Below are positions 50,449 to 61,344 of a stretch of 64,000 bases of DNA, piece by piece. The stretch covers positions 184,501 to 248,500 of the forward strand of contig JAVKOQ010000037.1 in assembly GCA_031835245.1 (NCBI GenBank), read 5' to 3'. The translations under genes were made by a program, and so were the position numbers. Numbering within the stretch: position 1 is the stretch's first letter; every line of letters starts with the position of its first letter. Below the pieces are notes generated by a model. That model was not told the DNA's origin, did not search any database, and saw nothing but the letters and a program-made list of their open reading frames with translations. The DNA comes from Balamuthia mandrillaris. Its lineage: Eukaryota > Discosea > Longamoebia > Balamuthiidae.

Positions 50449-50636
50449 TTAAACAGTAAACTTGAGGCATCGGTTCTCCTCATGGATGCCTTTGCACTTG
50501 ATACAACAGTAACGCAATCCACACCGCGTGCAAGTATAACTGGACAGATATCTTTTGTTGCAAAACATAAGATTTCTTTAGTTGTCAATAAAGAAAAAAA
50601 AGAGAAGAGAAGAGAGATAGAAAGGCGAAAACGAAA

Positions 50637-50675
<39 letters not shown>

Positions 50676-51518
50676 TCAGAAGATACCCGCAAACACTACA
50701 GAAATGACGAGGAGGGAAGCGAGAAGGAGCAGCGGCGATGGTGAAGTAGGTCGGCACGTGGGGCGGATAGTTCTCGTAGCCGGCATTCTCCAAGACTTTG
50801 TTGAAATTCTTGACCAACCGCATCTGCCGTTGGACGTCTCTTTGGGTCGTCTTCTTTTTCTTTTTCTTGGGAGTGTATGTGGCTTCTGTGTTTGTTGCGT
50901 TGATGTTAGAGAGGAGGAATAAGGGCAAAAGAGAAGAACAAACGAGAAAAGAAACGGAGAAGCAGAGCAGACACAAAACAAAGAGGAGAGAGGAGAGAAG
51001 AGCAAAGCAAAGAACGAAAGTACGAGACCAAGAGAACAAGAAAAGAGCAGGCAATTGAAGAAGGGAGAAGAAAAGAAGGGAGAAGAGAGAAGAGAGAATG
51101 GAGCAAAGAACAAATGGGTGACCTAATTCTTCGGTCTCCTCGATGATGGGCGCAGGGGCAACATCAGCCGTTTCAGCGGGTTCCTCAGCAGCGTAGTTAT
51201 CATGCTCCAGCGACTCCAGCCGCTCCTCCAGCTTTTGCTGGCGAAGCAGGATGGGGTCCCGTTCCTTTATCCGTTGGCTTTGCACTCGCAGCCTGCCTTT
51301 TTTAGTTTATCCTTCCCTGCGTCAGTCTTTTGAAAGAGAGAAAAGTAGAGAAAGAAGAGAGAGAGAGAGAACCAGATTGACGGCGTTTGTTTGGCGTGCT
51401 ACCCACAGAGGAGGATTGTTTTTCTTTCGGTTGATACGCCGCATCATCTATTGTTTTTGTGAATTTTTTAAAACATTACAAACTCACGAAAGAACCATCA
51501 AAGAAGAAGGGATAAAGA

Positions 51519-51557
<39 letters not shown>

Positions 51558-51598
51558 GCACCATCTTTCCTTTTGCTTCCTCTGCTACTTCGTTTCAT
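50449..51598 (-). CDS. ZNHIT1: ZNHIT1/Vps71, zinc-finger HIT subunit of SWR1/SRCAP
   Basis: Five exons: 51562-51598, 51373-51447, 51123-51296, 50689-50885 and 50449-50551. ATG 51598 starts MKRSSRGSKRKDD. The ZNHIT1 hallmarks are SQRIKERDP and LESLEHDNYA near the N-terminus, then VKNFNKVLENAGYENYPPHV and PTYFTIAAAPSRFPPRHFCS. The HIT finger is FCSVCGYLSSYTCTRCGLRY, then CCIKCKGIHEENRCLKFTV and stop. All eight zinc ligands are present. Established: ZNHIT1 is a subunit of the SWR1/SRCAP remodeller that deposits histone H2A.Z. The chain was rebuilt from five frames, and each join keeps the family sequence, so confidence is high. Confidence 0.94.
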
Positions 51599-51658
51599 CT
51601 TTTTATATTTTTTTTGTTGTAGATCAGTTAATACGTCACGAATCTTGATCACACTAAT

Positions 51659-51751
51659 TGTCGACATATTTTGTGCGATCAATAATCATTGGAATCCTCT
51701 CAATAATTTGAAATATATCGAAAAATGCAAACAATAATTTGGTTGTCGACA
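51659..51751. promoter_or_regulatory. Two TGTCGACA palindromes between ZNHIT1 and BOD1/Shg1-like
   Basis: TGTCGACA at 51659-51666 and 51744-51751, in the 178-bp gap between these divergent genes. The second is 33 bp before the + strand ATG. Confidence 0.5.
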
Positions 51752-51776
51752 ACAAAATAACAGAAAGGAAAAGAAA

Positions 51777-53969
51777 ATGGCCGAAGGAGAAGCTGTCTCT
51801 TCTCCCACCGTTGTTGTTGTTGCGGCTGCTATGGAGGAGGAGGCGGAGGAGGTGGAACGAGACGGGAAAAAAGAAGAGGAGGAAGAGGAACATAACAACC
51901 ACCCCCACCACCGCGTGCCGATTTTATTGCATCATCCCCCAAAGCTTTCTTCTTCCGTCGATACCTCTCGTTCCACTCCCGCTTCCTCTCCTTCTCGTTC
52001 TTCTTCCTCTTCCTTCTTTGCGAACCGCAACAACAGCAGCAATGGCGATGAAAAGCAACAGCACCAGCAACAACAACAACAACAAGCGCCACCGCCCTAC
52101 ACAGCCGCTCAGGTGCTCGAGTTCATGAAGTTAGATGGCTCCTTTGATAAACTCAGACAAAGCTTTCTTCAATCTTGCGAACATTCGGTACCACTTTTTT
52201 TCAATTCTCTTCTGTTCTCTGGCTTTTCTTTTCTCTAAGACCTCCAAAAAAAAAAAAAAACCAAAGGGAGGAGCGGAAGCACTTCGACGGAGAACGAAAG
52301 AGCTGATCGAGAGCGGCCCCACTTGGGCGAATGACTTGGCGGCGGCAAAGCAGCAGCCCAACAAAGCCCGCGCTAAACGCACGCTTCATCGCAAACTATT
52401 GAGCGAGCTCAAAAAGTTTGTTTTCTCGTCTTCTCGGATCGCGTCTCTTCTGCTCTCATTCTCATCTCTTCTCTCTTCTCTCTTCTCTCTTCTCTCTTCT
52501 CCCTTCTCCCTTCTCCCTTCTCCCTTCTCTCTTCTCTCTTCTCTCTTCTCTCTTCTCTCTTCTCTCTTCTCTCTTGCTTCTCTGCTTCTTTAAATTTGTT
52601 TTTATCTGACTTTTGTTGTTAACAAAAACAAAGGACAAAACTTGGTGAAGATGTTGATAGAGAAGTGGAGGAGGTGCTCTATCATAGCAAGCACTTTAGC
52701 AGCTCCGTAATGGAACACATCGCTGCTGCGGTGGATGCCATGCTCGCAAAGAAGAAGGCAGCAGAGGAGGAGGCCGTTCGTCAAGAGAAGCAAAGACAAC
52801 TGGAACGCAAGAAACGAGAGGAACAAGAGCAGAAGCGGCGCGAAGAAGAGGAAGATGCTGAAAAGAAAAGACAGGAAGCAGAAGCGAAGAAAAAGCTTCA
52901 AGCAGCAGAAGAAAGTGAAGTTGCCCGCAACAAAAGTGAAGCAAGCAACATAGTATCGAATGGGGAAGAAAAGAAGGAACAAATAAAAGAAGAGGAGGAA
53001 GAAGAAGAGAAGAAAGTGAAAAGCAATGGCTCGATAACTGTCGAATCGGAGACCTTAACAAAATCGAAGAAAATAGTATTGGAGATAAAAGGCAGTGATG
53101 ACAGTTCTTTATCCAGTTCAAGTGACCTAGAGAGTTCGGATGACGATTCTTCCTCATTGTCTACGTCTTCGCCCTTACCTTCCTCTTCTCCTCTGACTAC
53201 TTCCTCTTCCTCTTCTAGCGAGAAGGAAGAAGAAAAAGAGGAGAAAGACGAAGAAGGAGAAGAAGTAGATGTCGTTGCAGTAGAAAAAGCACCACCAAAA
53301 AAGAGAAACAACAAACGGAGAATTACCACAAGAAGAAGTTCTGCTGCTGCTGGACGAAAGAGAAGAAGAATCCAACTTGACATTGATGATGAAGACGAGG
53401 ATGAAGAAGCCAAAAGCGAGGAAGAAGAAAATAGAGGGAAATCAAAGAAGAACTCCAAAAAGAGAGCTACCACGAAGCAGCGTGAAACCGCGACAGTTGG
53501 TAAGCGACGTGCACAACGAGGCAAAACACAAATGAAAGAAGAGGAGGAAGAAGAAAAAACGGAGAGCTCGGACGACAAAGAAAGAGAAGAGGAAGAGGAA
53601 GAGCAAAAGACGATAAACCGCAGAAGGAGCGGTCGTCAACGAACTCGACGAAAGGCTGCTGTTAGCAGCTTTCCTCACAAGAAGCGCAGCAAGATGCTTC
53701 AGAATGAGGAGAACGAAGAAGAACAAGAAGAGGAAAATGATGAGGATGAGGACGAAGTTGACGATGAAAAAGAAGAAAAACTCAGAGCAAAAGCAAGAAA
53801 ACGGTTTCAACAAGACCATCAAATCAGCTATTCTTCAAGGAGACGTCGTTCTACAACTGCTGCCACTTCTGTTCGTAAAAGCAAACGGCAGCAACGAATT
53901 CGCCTTCAACAACAACAGCAGCAGCAACAACAACAACCACTAGGACGACGCCAACGGCGGATGCGATAG
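51777..53969 (+). CDS. BOD1/Shg1-like nuclear protein with long charged tail
   Basis: Three exons: 51777-52188, 52240-52415 and 52634-53969, about 640 residues. The N-terminus is acidic with Ser and Gln runs. AAQVLEFMKLDGSFDKLRQS begins a helical domain resembling the COMPASS Shg1/BOD1 domain (xxGxFDxLRxxxL). It continues VDREVEEVLYHSKHF and SSSVMEHIAAAVDAMLAKKK. The rest is Lys/Glu/Arg/Ser-rich, with nuclear-localisation-like runs such as KKRNNKRRITTRR, and a Gln-rich end. Established: Shg1/BOD1 proteins belong to COMPASS H3K4 methyltransferase complexes or act at kinetochores. The match is to one short domain, so the assignment is moderate. Confidence 0.55.
52446..52575. repeat. TCTTCTC repeat in BOD1/Shg1-like intron 2
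   Basis: Repeats of TCTTCTC and TCCCTTC on the sense strand. Confidence 0.88.
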
Positions 53970-54106
53970 ATGAGAGAGAGAGAGAGAGAGAGAGAGATTC
54001 TACCGGAAGAAAACTAAACGACTTACAGAAAAAAAAAACAAATTACAACAAATAGCTTTTAAAAGGAAGAAGAGAGCGAGAGAGAAAGAAGAAAGGAAAG
54101 TGGTCG

Positions 54107-55388
54107 TTAGAGGCCAAGACAAAAGGTGTAGGTGCTTCGAATGATGTCCGTCATGGAGATGACGCCGATGGGGACCATCGCCGAGTTGACCACCCACACC
54201 TGGTGCTTGTGACGACGCGCAGACAACATCTTGAGCATGATCTCAGCCAAGTTGTCCCTGCTATGGCAAGTCAGCGGATGTACCAGCTTTCCGTCCTTCT
54301 CTCTTCCTTTCAGATAGTCCAACACCGGCAGAAGAACCTTTTATCAAGAATATCAATTAGCCTGCAAAACGAAGAGCAGATCGCGAACAGAAGAAGAAAG
54401 AGACAGAAACGAGGACAGACGGAAAGCACATAGAAATGAGGAAAAGTAAAGACGTCGTACATCCTTGAGAGAATCATTATGAATGCCCTTCAGATCGGAA
54501 GTAGAGAGAGTGGTAATGATGCTGTTGTCCTTCTCCGCTTCCACCACTGGCAAAGCCTGCACCTCGTGCATCTTCATCACACGAAAGCCCTCCAAAGCGG
54601 TGGCATAGCTAGGCAGCGAGGCGACCCCCTTGCCCCCTCCTAACGGGTTGACGAGGTTCAACTCCTCCACTCGCTTGTGCACCACCTCGCCCAGTTTGCT
54701 CTCGTTCTTGCTCAAGAAGCGGATGACGTCCGATTGAGTGAGCAAATAGCATTTGTCTCCCTCGCCTTCCTCGGACTCTACCAGGCATCGGTGCACGCCT
54801 TTGTGAAAGTATTCGAGCACCGTGAAGAGGTCCGTGGACTCTGTGCAGTACCAAAGGTCTTCGCTCTCTCTGGAAGTCGCTCCCAGCAACGCACTTGCTT
54901 TGAGATCTGTTGGTTGTGTCGGCGTGTGAGACAAAACAAGTAAGAAGTTGAAGAGTGAGGGGGGCATGAAGTGAGGGAGGGAGGTTGCCAAACCGTTGAA
55001 GCGAATGGCAGAAAAGTCTTGTTCTTCGAGGCTCAGCTCTTGGTCTTTGAAGTAGGTGGCAAATGCGACGTAAGTCATGATGTCGAACGAACCTTTCGAA
55101 AGCAAAAAGGGGATTAGAACGCACATAAGAGAGGATTAGGTACAAGAGAAGTGAAGAGGAGAGAGGACGAGTGATCATACTGATGATGCCAACGTATTTC
55201 TTCTTGCCATGCGGTGTTTTCTCGTAGATGGGAACCGAGAGTATGTTGTTCTGAGTGAGCAGCTCCAACACGTTCTCGAGGGTAGCGTCCGAGTCGGCGT
55301 CGATGAGCGGCTTGGGGTCGGCGGCGACGAGGTCGCCCACTTTGACCTGCGATAAAAAGTTGCGCACCGTTTCTGGAGTACAAGCCAT
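54107..55388 (-). CDS. Four-CBS-domain protein, SNF4/AMPK-gamma-like
   Basis: Four exons: 55181-55388, 54994-55092, 54461-54906 and 54107-54337. The protein has four CBS units. CBS1: ADSDATLENVLELLTQNNIL and GKKKYVGIISSFDIMTYVAF. CBS2: LFTVLEYFHKGVHRCLVE and LLTQSDVIRFL. CBS3: ATALEGFRVMKMHEVQALPV and STSDLKGI. CBS4: NLAEIMLKMLSARRHKHQVW and PIGVISMTDIIR. The S/T-x-D motifs at CBS2, 3 and 4 (TQSD, STSD, MTD) are the usual nucleotide-ribose ligands. Established: paired CBS domains bind AMP/ATP. AMPK-gamma has the same count, but plant-type CBSX-like proteins are also possible. A GTT microsatellite lies 60 bp upstream. Confidence 0.85.
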
Positions 55389-55441
55389 CGTGTGTGTGTT
55401 GTGTTATATATAGCCAAATAAAAGGGTTTTCTCCAAAGGGT

Positions 55442-55514
<73 letters not shown>

Positions 55515-55808
55515 AGGAATGAGAGACAAGTGAAGGAAAGAAGAAGGTTGAAAGAGAGGGAAAAATATATAGACATGAGGGGAACCTTGCGTTTCGGCTT
55601 GTCGCTACCGTTTAAAAGTCGATTCATTCGATAGTCATCCAAAATGATATGAGATTTCCTTCGAATTTCAACAGCACGTGATCACCTGATCACGTGCTCA
55701 ACATTATAAAAATAAACCAGAATTTTGTTTTGTTTGTGCTTTTCGCCCTTCGAAATATGTTTTTTTTGGTTTTGAGGGCGATACCAATAATAAAACCCTA
55801 CATAAATA
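55389..55808. other. Intergenic region with GTT microsatellite
   Basis: A (GTT)n run of about 24 units at 55442-55515 lies between two minus-strand genes. An AT-rich stretch (55620-55800) includes GATCACCTGATCACGTG around 55680. No gene is visible. Confidence 0.4.
55442..55515. repeat. (GTT)n microsatellite upstream of CBS gene
   Basis: About 24 GTT units, 55-125 bp upstream of ATG 55388. On the gene's sense strand this is (AAC)n. Confidence 0.93.
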
Positions 55809-58800
55809 TCACATCCTTGCATAATAAGCATCACTTTTTCTTTCTCCGCTTCCCTTTTTTCTGCTGATGAAGAAACACAATGAGCTGCGAACAACAAAAA
55901 AAAAAAAGAAAAAGAAAAAGAAAAAGAAAAAAAGGAATCAGAAGAAAAAAAGGAAGGGCGACGTACAATCATACGAAGATAGCTCCGCTCCACCTCATCA
56001 AACTCCTCCCTCTCTTTGGCGCGCAGCCGCTGCTGCTGCATGAGGGGCAGGGCCAAAGAGGCCAACATCGCTCTCCGCTGATTGTTGACGTGCAGCTGCT
56101 CCTTCAGGCGCTGCTGCAACAGCCTTATCTCAGCGCAGATCTCGTCGTCCTCTCTGTTGCGGTAGTCAGCTTCCAGCTTCTTCCGCCGTTTGGCCTCCTT
56201 CTCGGCCTGGCGTTTTTCTTTCTCGCGCTCCTTCTCCAACTCTTTCTTGCTCTTCTTTTTGGTTTTGGCTGTTGTGGTAGTTGTTGTGGTAGAAGAGGAC
56301 GATTTAGAACTCGAAGAAGAGCTGCCACTTGTCTTCTTCTTATCTTTGTCTTTGCTCTTCCTTTTGGATGAAGAAGATGAGGAGGATGAACTGTTTTCCA
56401 ACTCGGCGGCAAGGCTATCCAGCTCGTCTTCTTCGTTGAGATCGTCCTCATCATCATCCAATAAGCCAATGGAACGAAGCTCATACCGAATGCGATCCTC
56501 CAGGGAGAGGTAGGAAGGAAAGGAGTAGGTCTTGGTGGGCGGTTCCTCCAAAGGGATTAAGGGGTTGTCCGTCCAGTTGGTTTGAAAGGAGGTAAAGGAG
56601 GGTGGAATGCCGAGATTGTGAGGAAAGTGACTGGCGGTCACAGAAGGAGCAACACCACCGCTACTTGAAGAAGAAGCAACAGAACTTGAGAGTAAGGAAG
56701 CCGAAGAAGAAGCAGAAGAAGCGAGAGACTTTTTGGTGGATGTAGTTTTTGCTTTTTTGGCAGGACCCTTGCCACCTTTGCCACCCTTGCTTCCCACTTC
56801 CTCCTCCGCTGTCTCTCCGCCTCGAGCAGCAGCTCCTGTTGGACCTGCTAACGGTTGATGCCTGTCCACCATTCCGAGACCGACAGCTCCTCCTTTGTAC
56901 TTGTTCAAGAAGCTACTTGGATTGCTGAGGAAATCTTCACCGCCTTCACCATCCAAATCTCCTCCTGCTTCTCCCGTGATCGGATGGCCTCCAATTGTAG
57001 ATTGATACGACGAAGGAAGGCCACCATTGGCAGCAGCAGGGGCAGAAGTGGAGTAGGGAGGAGGAAAGATTACGTTCTCTTCGATAAGGGCGGAGAGAAG
57101 ACGTGAAGTCAAATCACCACATGCTATTGTGGTACCAGCAGGAGGCATGGCAGAAGGTGGTAACTTCAGTTGGCTGTCCTTCTTGTGAGCTTCTTTCTTT
57201 TGGCTGCTCTCCTCTTTGATTGTGGTGGAGTCCTCCCGTTTCCGTTTCTTTGACGTAGTGGATGTTGTTATAGACAATGTAGTTGCAGCTCCTCCTTGTG
57301 GGTCTAATGCAGAGAGTTTCTTCAGCCGTCCTGGACCTTTGCCTTTACCTCGTCCCTTGTTCACGCTAGACTTCCGCTTATCAACCTGGAAGTCATCTTC
57401 CTCGTCTTCCAAAATAGAGCCTATAACAAGAAGAAAAAGAATTAGCAAAGGCTAGTAGAGACAGAGAGAGAGGGACAGAGAGACAGAGAAGAACAAACCA
57501 GCTATATCATCACCTTCAGGAAACGCATAGACATCCATCTCTGATTTCTTAGTTACACCGGTTCGCTCTACCAAGGCATCCTCTTCCTTGGATGAATCGT
57601 TGGTCATGCTATCTTCCGAGAAAATATAGTCATCATCCGACGTTTGACTAGCTTTTTTCCTGTTGCGACTGTTGACCGAACTTGCGCGGGCTCTTCCTCT
57701 TTGTGCGCCACGCCCACGGGAGGTGGAGGGTTTGGGGCTGCTCCTATCTCCAGCGCGCCCTCCTCGAGGGCTAATATCGAGCCCTTGATATACAGAGTCT
57801 TCTTCTTCCCACCGCTGCAGATAGTGCTTGCCAAGGGGTGGTATTTGCCATACTGGATCGTCGGGAGCGTCCACCTGAGTGCATAATCACAGTGAGAAAG
57901 AGGAAAACAAGTGAGAAGCTATTTGGGATAGAGAAAAAGAATTTTTAAAAAAAGTACATTTGGAAGCAGGCGATTCAGATCGTTTTCAGTTATTTGAGCA
58001 AAGTACGGAGCCATGGACTGCCAAAATTCATGTATAGGCTTTGTTGGCTTTAAAGGGTCATCATCCTCTGAGGAACCTCCATCTTCTTGGGCTGGACGCC
58101 CTTTTTTCCTTCGTCCAGGCCTTGTTGCTTTTCCTGTTTTACTTCGCCGATTATTCTGCAATAATATGTGATAATGTCAGACCTCGTTTATCTAAAGGGG
58201 GGCGAAAAAAAGCGGAGAGGGAGAGAGAACCTGACGACGTGGTGAAGGAGCTTGTTTGGAGGACGAGTCAGTAGCCCTCGAGTCGGTGGGGCTTCCTGCA
58301 CCAATGTCTGATCCTCCATGTTCTTGTTTCTTCTCTTCTCTCTCCTCTTCCTTGGCTTCCTTTTCCAGCTTGACAGGATTCAAACGAATGACCGTAGACA
58401 CCTCCGATGGATTATCCCGACCAGAGGTCATGGATTCCGACACCATTTCCATTTCATCCAAGTCATCTAAGTCGCTCCCGCTGGCGCTGTAGTTATCATC
58501 GCTGTCTTTGTTTTTACCTTTTGATTTTCGTTTGTTCATTGTCTTCTTCTCTTTAGCCTTCCGCACGTTGTTTCCACCTTTGTTGATTAGCTTTTTCTTG
58601 CCTTCAATGCTCTGTGCACCAGCTTTTGCTGTGTTGGATGAGGTGCCAAGGAGATCAAATTCATCCTCGCTTTCGCTGTAGTATTTCGGAGGGGCTGCAG
58701 TGCCGCTTAGTCCGCTCATCAGCAAGTCAAACTTGTACATTTCCTTCCGCCTAGCCGACCGCGTAAGGGCTGGTGTTGTCAGAAGGTGGTCCCCAAAGAG

Positions 58801-60670
58801 ACTCCTTATCTTATCTCTCTCCTCCTTTGTATATACAGTACGCCCCATCGCGGCGTCGTGAGAAGTTCCAGTTAATGTTGCGAAAGCTTCATCTGCCATT
58901 CCCCCTATCGAACCCGTGGCTGGTGTTGGTACTGCAGAGACAGCAGAAGATGAAGGCGATGAGATATGTGTGCCACTGCCTAGTGCTGCGTTTGGAATGT
59001 TGCTGTTTGAATTGCTCCGTTTACGTTTTCCTTTGCGCGGTTGCTCTGAAGTTAATCCATATCGTGACGTAGTGGTCCCTTCCGCTTCTTCACTACCTCG
59101 GTGGAATGCTTCTGCTGGGGGTGGAGATAGAGGGGGCAAGCCTTTATGTACCCGATATTGTTTGTATTCGTCCTCATCTGCAAAAAGGTTTTTAGGTGCG
59201 CGAAAAACGAAACTTGGGCCAACAAGAGACACGTACCTGCTACAATTGTAGACGACAGGTGCATTTCATCCCATGCCATCAGCTTTTGAAGCTCTCGCTG
59301 AATAGAAGCAAGAAAAACAGCATTGGTTGCGGACAGCTGCACCACCTCCTGCTTCAAAGTTACCAAATCCTCCGTAGGCCAATCTGACATCGGGGCGAGG
59401 CCAAATTGAGTCGGCCGGATGGAAGAGGCTTGGTGAATACGTGAGTAGTGAGACTTGCTTGGTAGATCCACGGGCTTCAACAGCAACACAGGTTCGTGTC
59501 GTTCATAATTCCAAGGAGCCGGCGAAGCGACGTTAGCACCACTATCCTTGGGAGAGTGGCCACTGCCTGCTGAAGACTCTGTCCGATCCAACGTTATTTT
59601 GACTTTGAGATCGGGTTGTGCTTGCTGTTTCTCGATTTCCGTTTCGCCCTCTCCTCTTTCTCTTGTCCGTTCCCGATCCCGGCTTCCTCTGCCCTTTGAC
59701 CGGTCACGTTCTCGTATTTCCCCCCGCTCCTTGCTGTCTCGTTCTTTGTCCCTCTCTCTTTCTCTTCTATCACGTTCTCGGTCCCTACCATCTCGTTCTC
59801 TTTCTCGTTCATTGCTGATTCTTCCACTACGATCTCGGTCTCTGTCCCTGTCCCTGTCCCGCTCTCGAACATCTCGCTCTCGCTCTCGCTCTCGTTCTCG
59901 ATCCCGTTCTCTTTCCCTCTCTCTGTCCCTGCTGCGCTCCCGTTCTCTTTCTCTGTCCCGCTCCCGTTCTCGTTCTCTCTCCCTATGGTCGCGTTCCCTG
60001 TGATCCCTGTCTCTGCTGTTTCTATCTCTGTCTCTATCCCGGCTGTCATGGTCCCTCTCCCTTTCCCTATCTCTGTTGGTTGTTCGTTCACGCTCCCTCT
60101 CTCCTCTATCCCTTTCTCCTCGTTCCCTCACTGGTTGCCCATCTTTGTCTGTTTTTCCTAGCTGCTTTAGCACGCTGTTGGTAACTTTGATGGTGAGTTT
60201 GACGCCATCACCCTCTTCCGGCACGTCCTCCTCTGTCCGTCCTTCGTCTGGCTGGGCTTTCCCGTTATGTGTCGGTGCTTCTTCCTCGTGTCTTTCTCTT
60301 GCACGGGTCGAAGCACTGCTCTTATCTGCAGAGGTGCCAGTGGAGGCAGCACTGGACGGTGGCAACGACGACGAAAGAGGGCTGTAAAGGCGAAACATCG
60401 ACAATAGTCAGTACAAATTATCGATATTCGATAGGGAGAATAAAATATCGAAAGAGTTTTTGGCGATGGAAAAAGGGGGAAAAAGATGGGATCAACGCAC
60501 TTTTTTCTTGGCCGTCCTGGTCCCCTTTTCTTCACCACGGGTGTGTCGGGATCGACTTGTGTCTCTGGCTCAACGGTCGTGCTGGAGGTCCCTCGTGTGG
60601 TTTTGCCGTTCGCTTTGGTGGCGCGAGCTTTGCGGGAATTTTTCGAGGGTCGCCCAGCTCGACTTTTCAT
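55809..60670 (-). CDS. TADA3: Ada3/Ngg1-like transcriptional adaptor (SAGA HAT module)
   Basis: Seven exons: 60501-60670, 59237-60381, 58231-59177, 57958-58155, 57499-57874, 55967-57420, and a short last exon from about 55860. The stop is uncertain, between 55809 and 55834. The N-terminus has AT-hook-like RGPGRPRKK. About 160 residues of Arg/Asp/Glu repeats follow (59640-60130). The Ada3 hallmarks are HEFWQSMAPYFAQITENDLN, APDDPVWQIPPLGKHYLQRW, and the C-terminal block LEDRIRYELRSIGLLDDD with DDEICAEIRLLQQRLKEQL. Established: Ada3 links Gcn5 and Ada2 in SAGA/ATAC histone acetyltransferases. It is much longer than yeast or human Ada3, owing to low-complexity linkers. Confidence 0.88.
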
Positions 60671-61158
60671 CGTCTTCCCGATTTACTTTTTTTTTTTTTG
60701 ATTTTGTGAGTGTGAGTAGAGGGAGGAAAAAAAAAAAACAAAACAAACTGCGCACCTTGGGGGGAAAAAAAAAAACAAAGCCAGTTGATCTCCACAGTTG
60801 ATCAGGGGTAGAAAAAAAAAATCTCTTGGCCTATTTCTTTTTTTTTTCTTTTGTTTGGGGGACGAAGAAAAAAAAATTTTTCAAAGTCCTTGTTCCACGC
60901 TCACCCACGGACACGCCCGCTCACTCCCAAGCACGGCACGCCAAAATATGAGCGTAAACCGCCAGCTCCCCCCCCCCAAAACGGACACAAAAAAAAAAAG
61001 GAGACAGAAAACGGTAAAAAAAATATTTGGATATCTGACATGATAATCCAAGATATTTTTGAATAGATGACATATCTGTCAATAAACATCGTACAGATTC
61101 GATATTTTTCCCTGCCATGAGGAATTTTTTTTTTTCTGCGGGGGGAGAGGACAAAGCG

Positions 61159-61203
<45 letters not shown>

Positions 61204-61344
61204 AGAAAAAAAAGAGTTTCTTCTCTCCATTTTCACTCTCTCTTTCTCCTCTCCCTCTCTCGCTCTCTCTCTTCTTCATTCTTCTTGTTCCCTTTCCCTT
61301 TTTTTTTTTTCGTTCTTCTTCTTCTTCTCTCTTCCTCGTGAAAC
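60671..61344. other. Divergent intergenic region, Ada3 / SPX-EXS transporter
   Basis: Homopolymer-rich: A runs at 60730-60870, a C run at 60970, a (GA)n run at 61163-61194, and T and CT runs up to the ATG. GATATC-like AT-rich DNA lies at 61020-61105. No TGTCGACA copy was found here, unlike most other divergent gaps. Confidence 0.4.
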
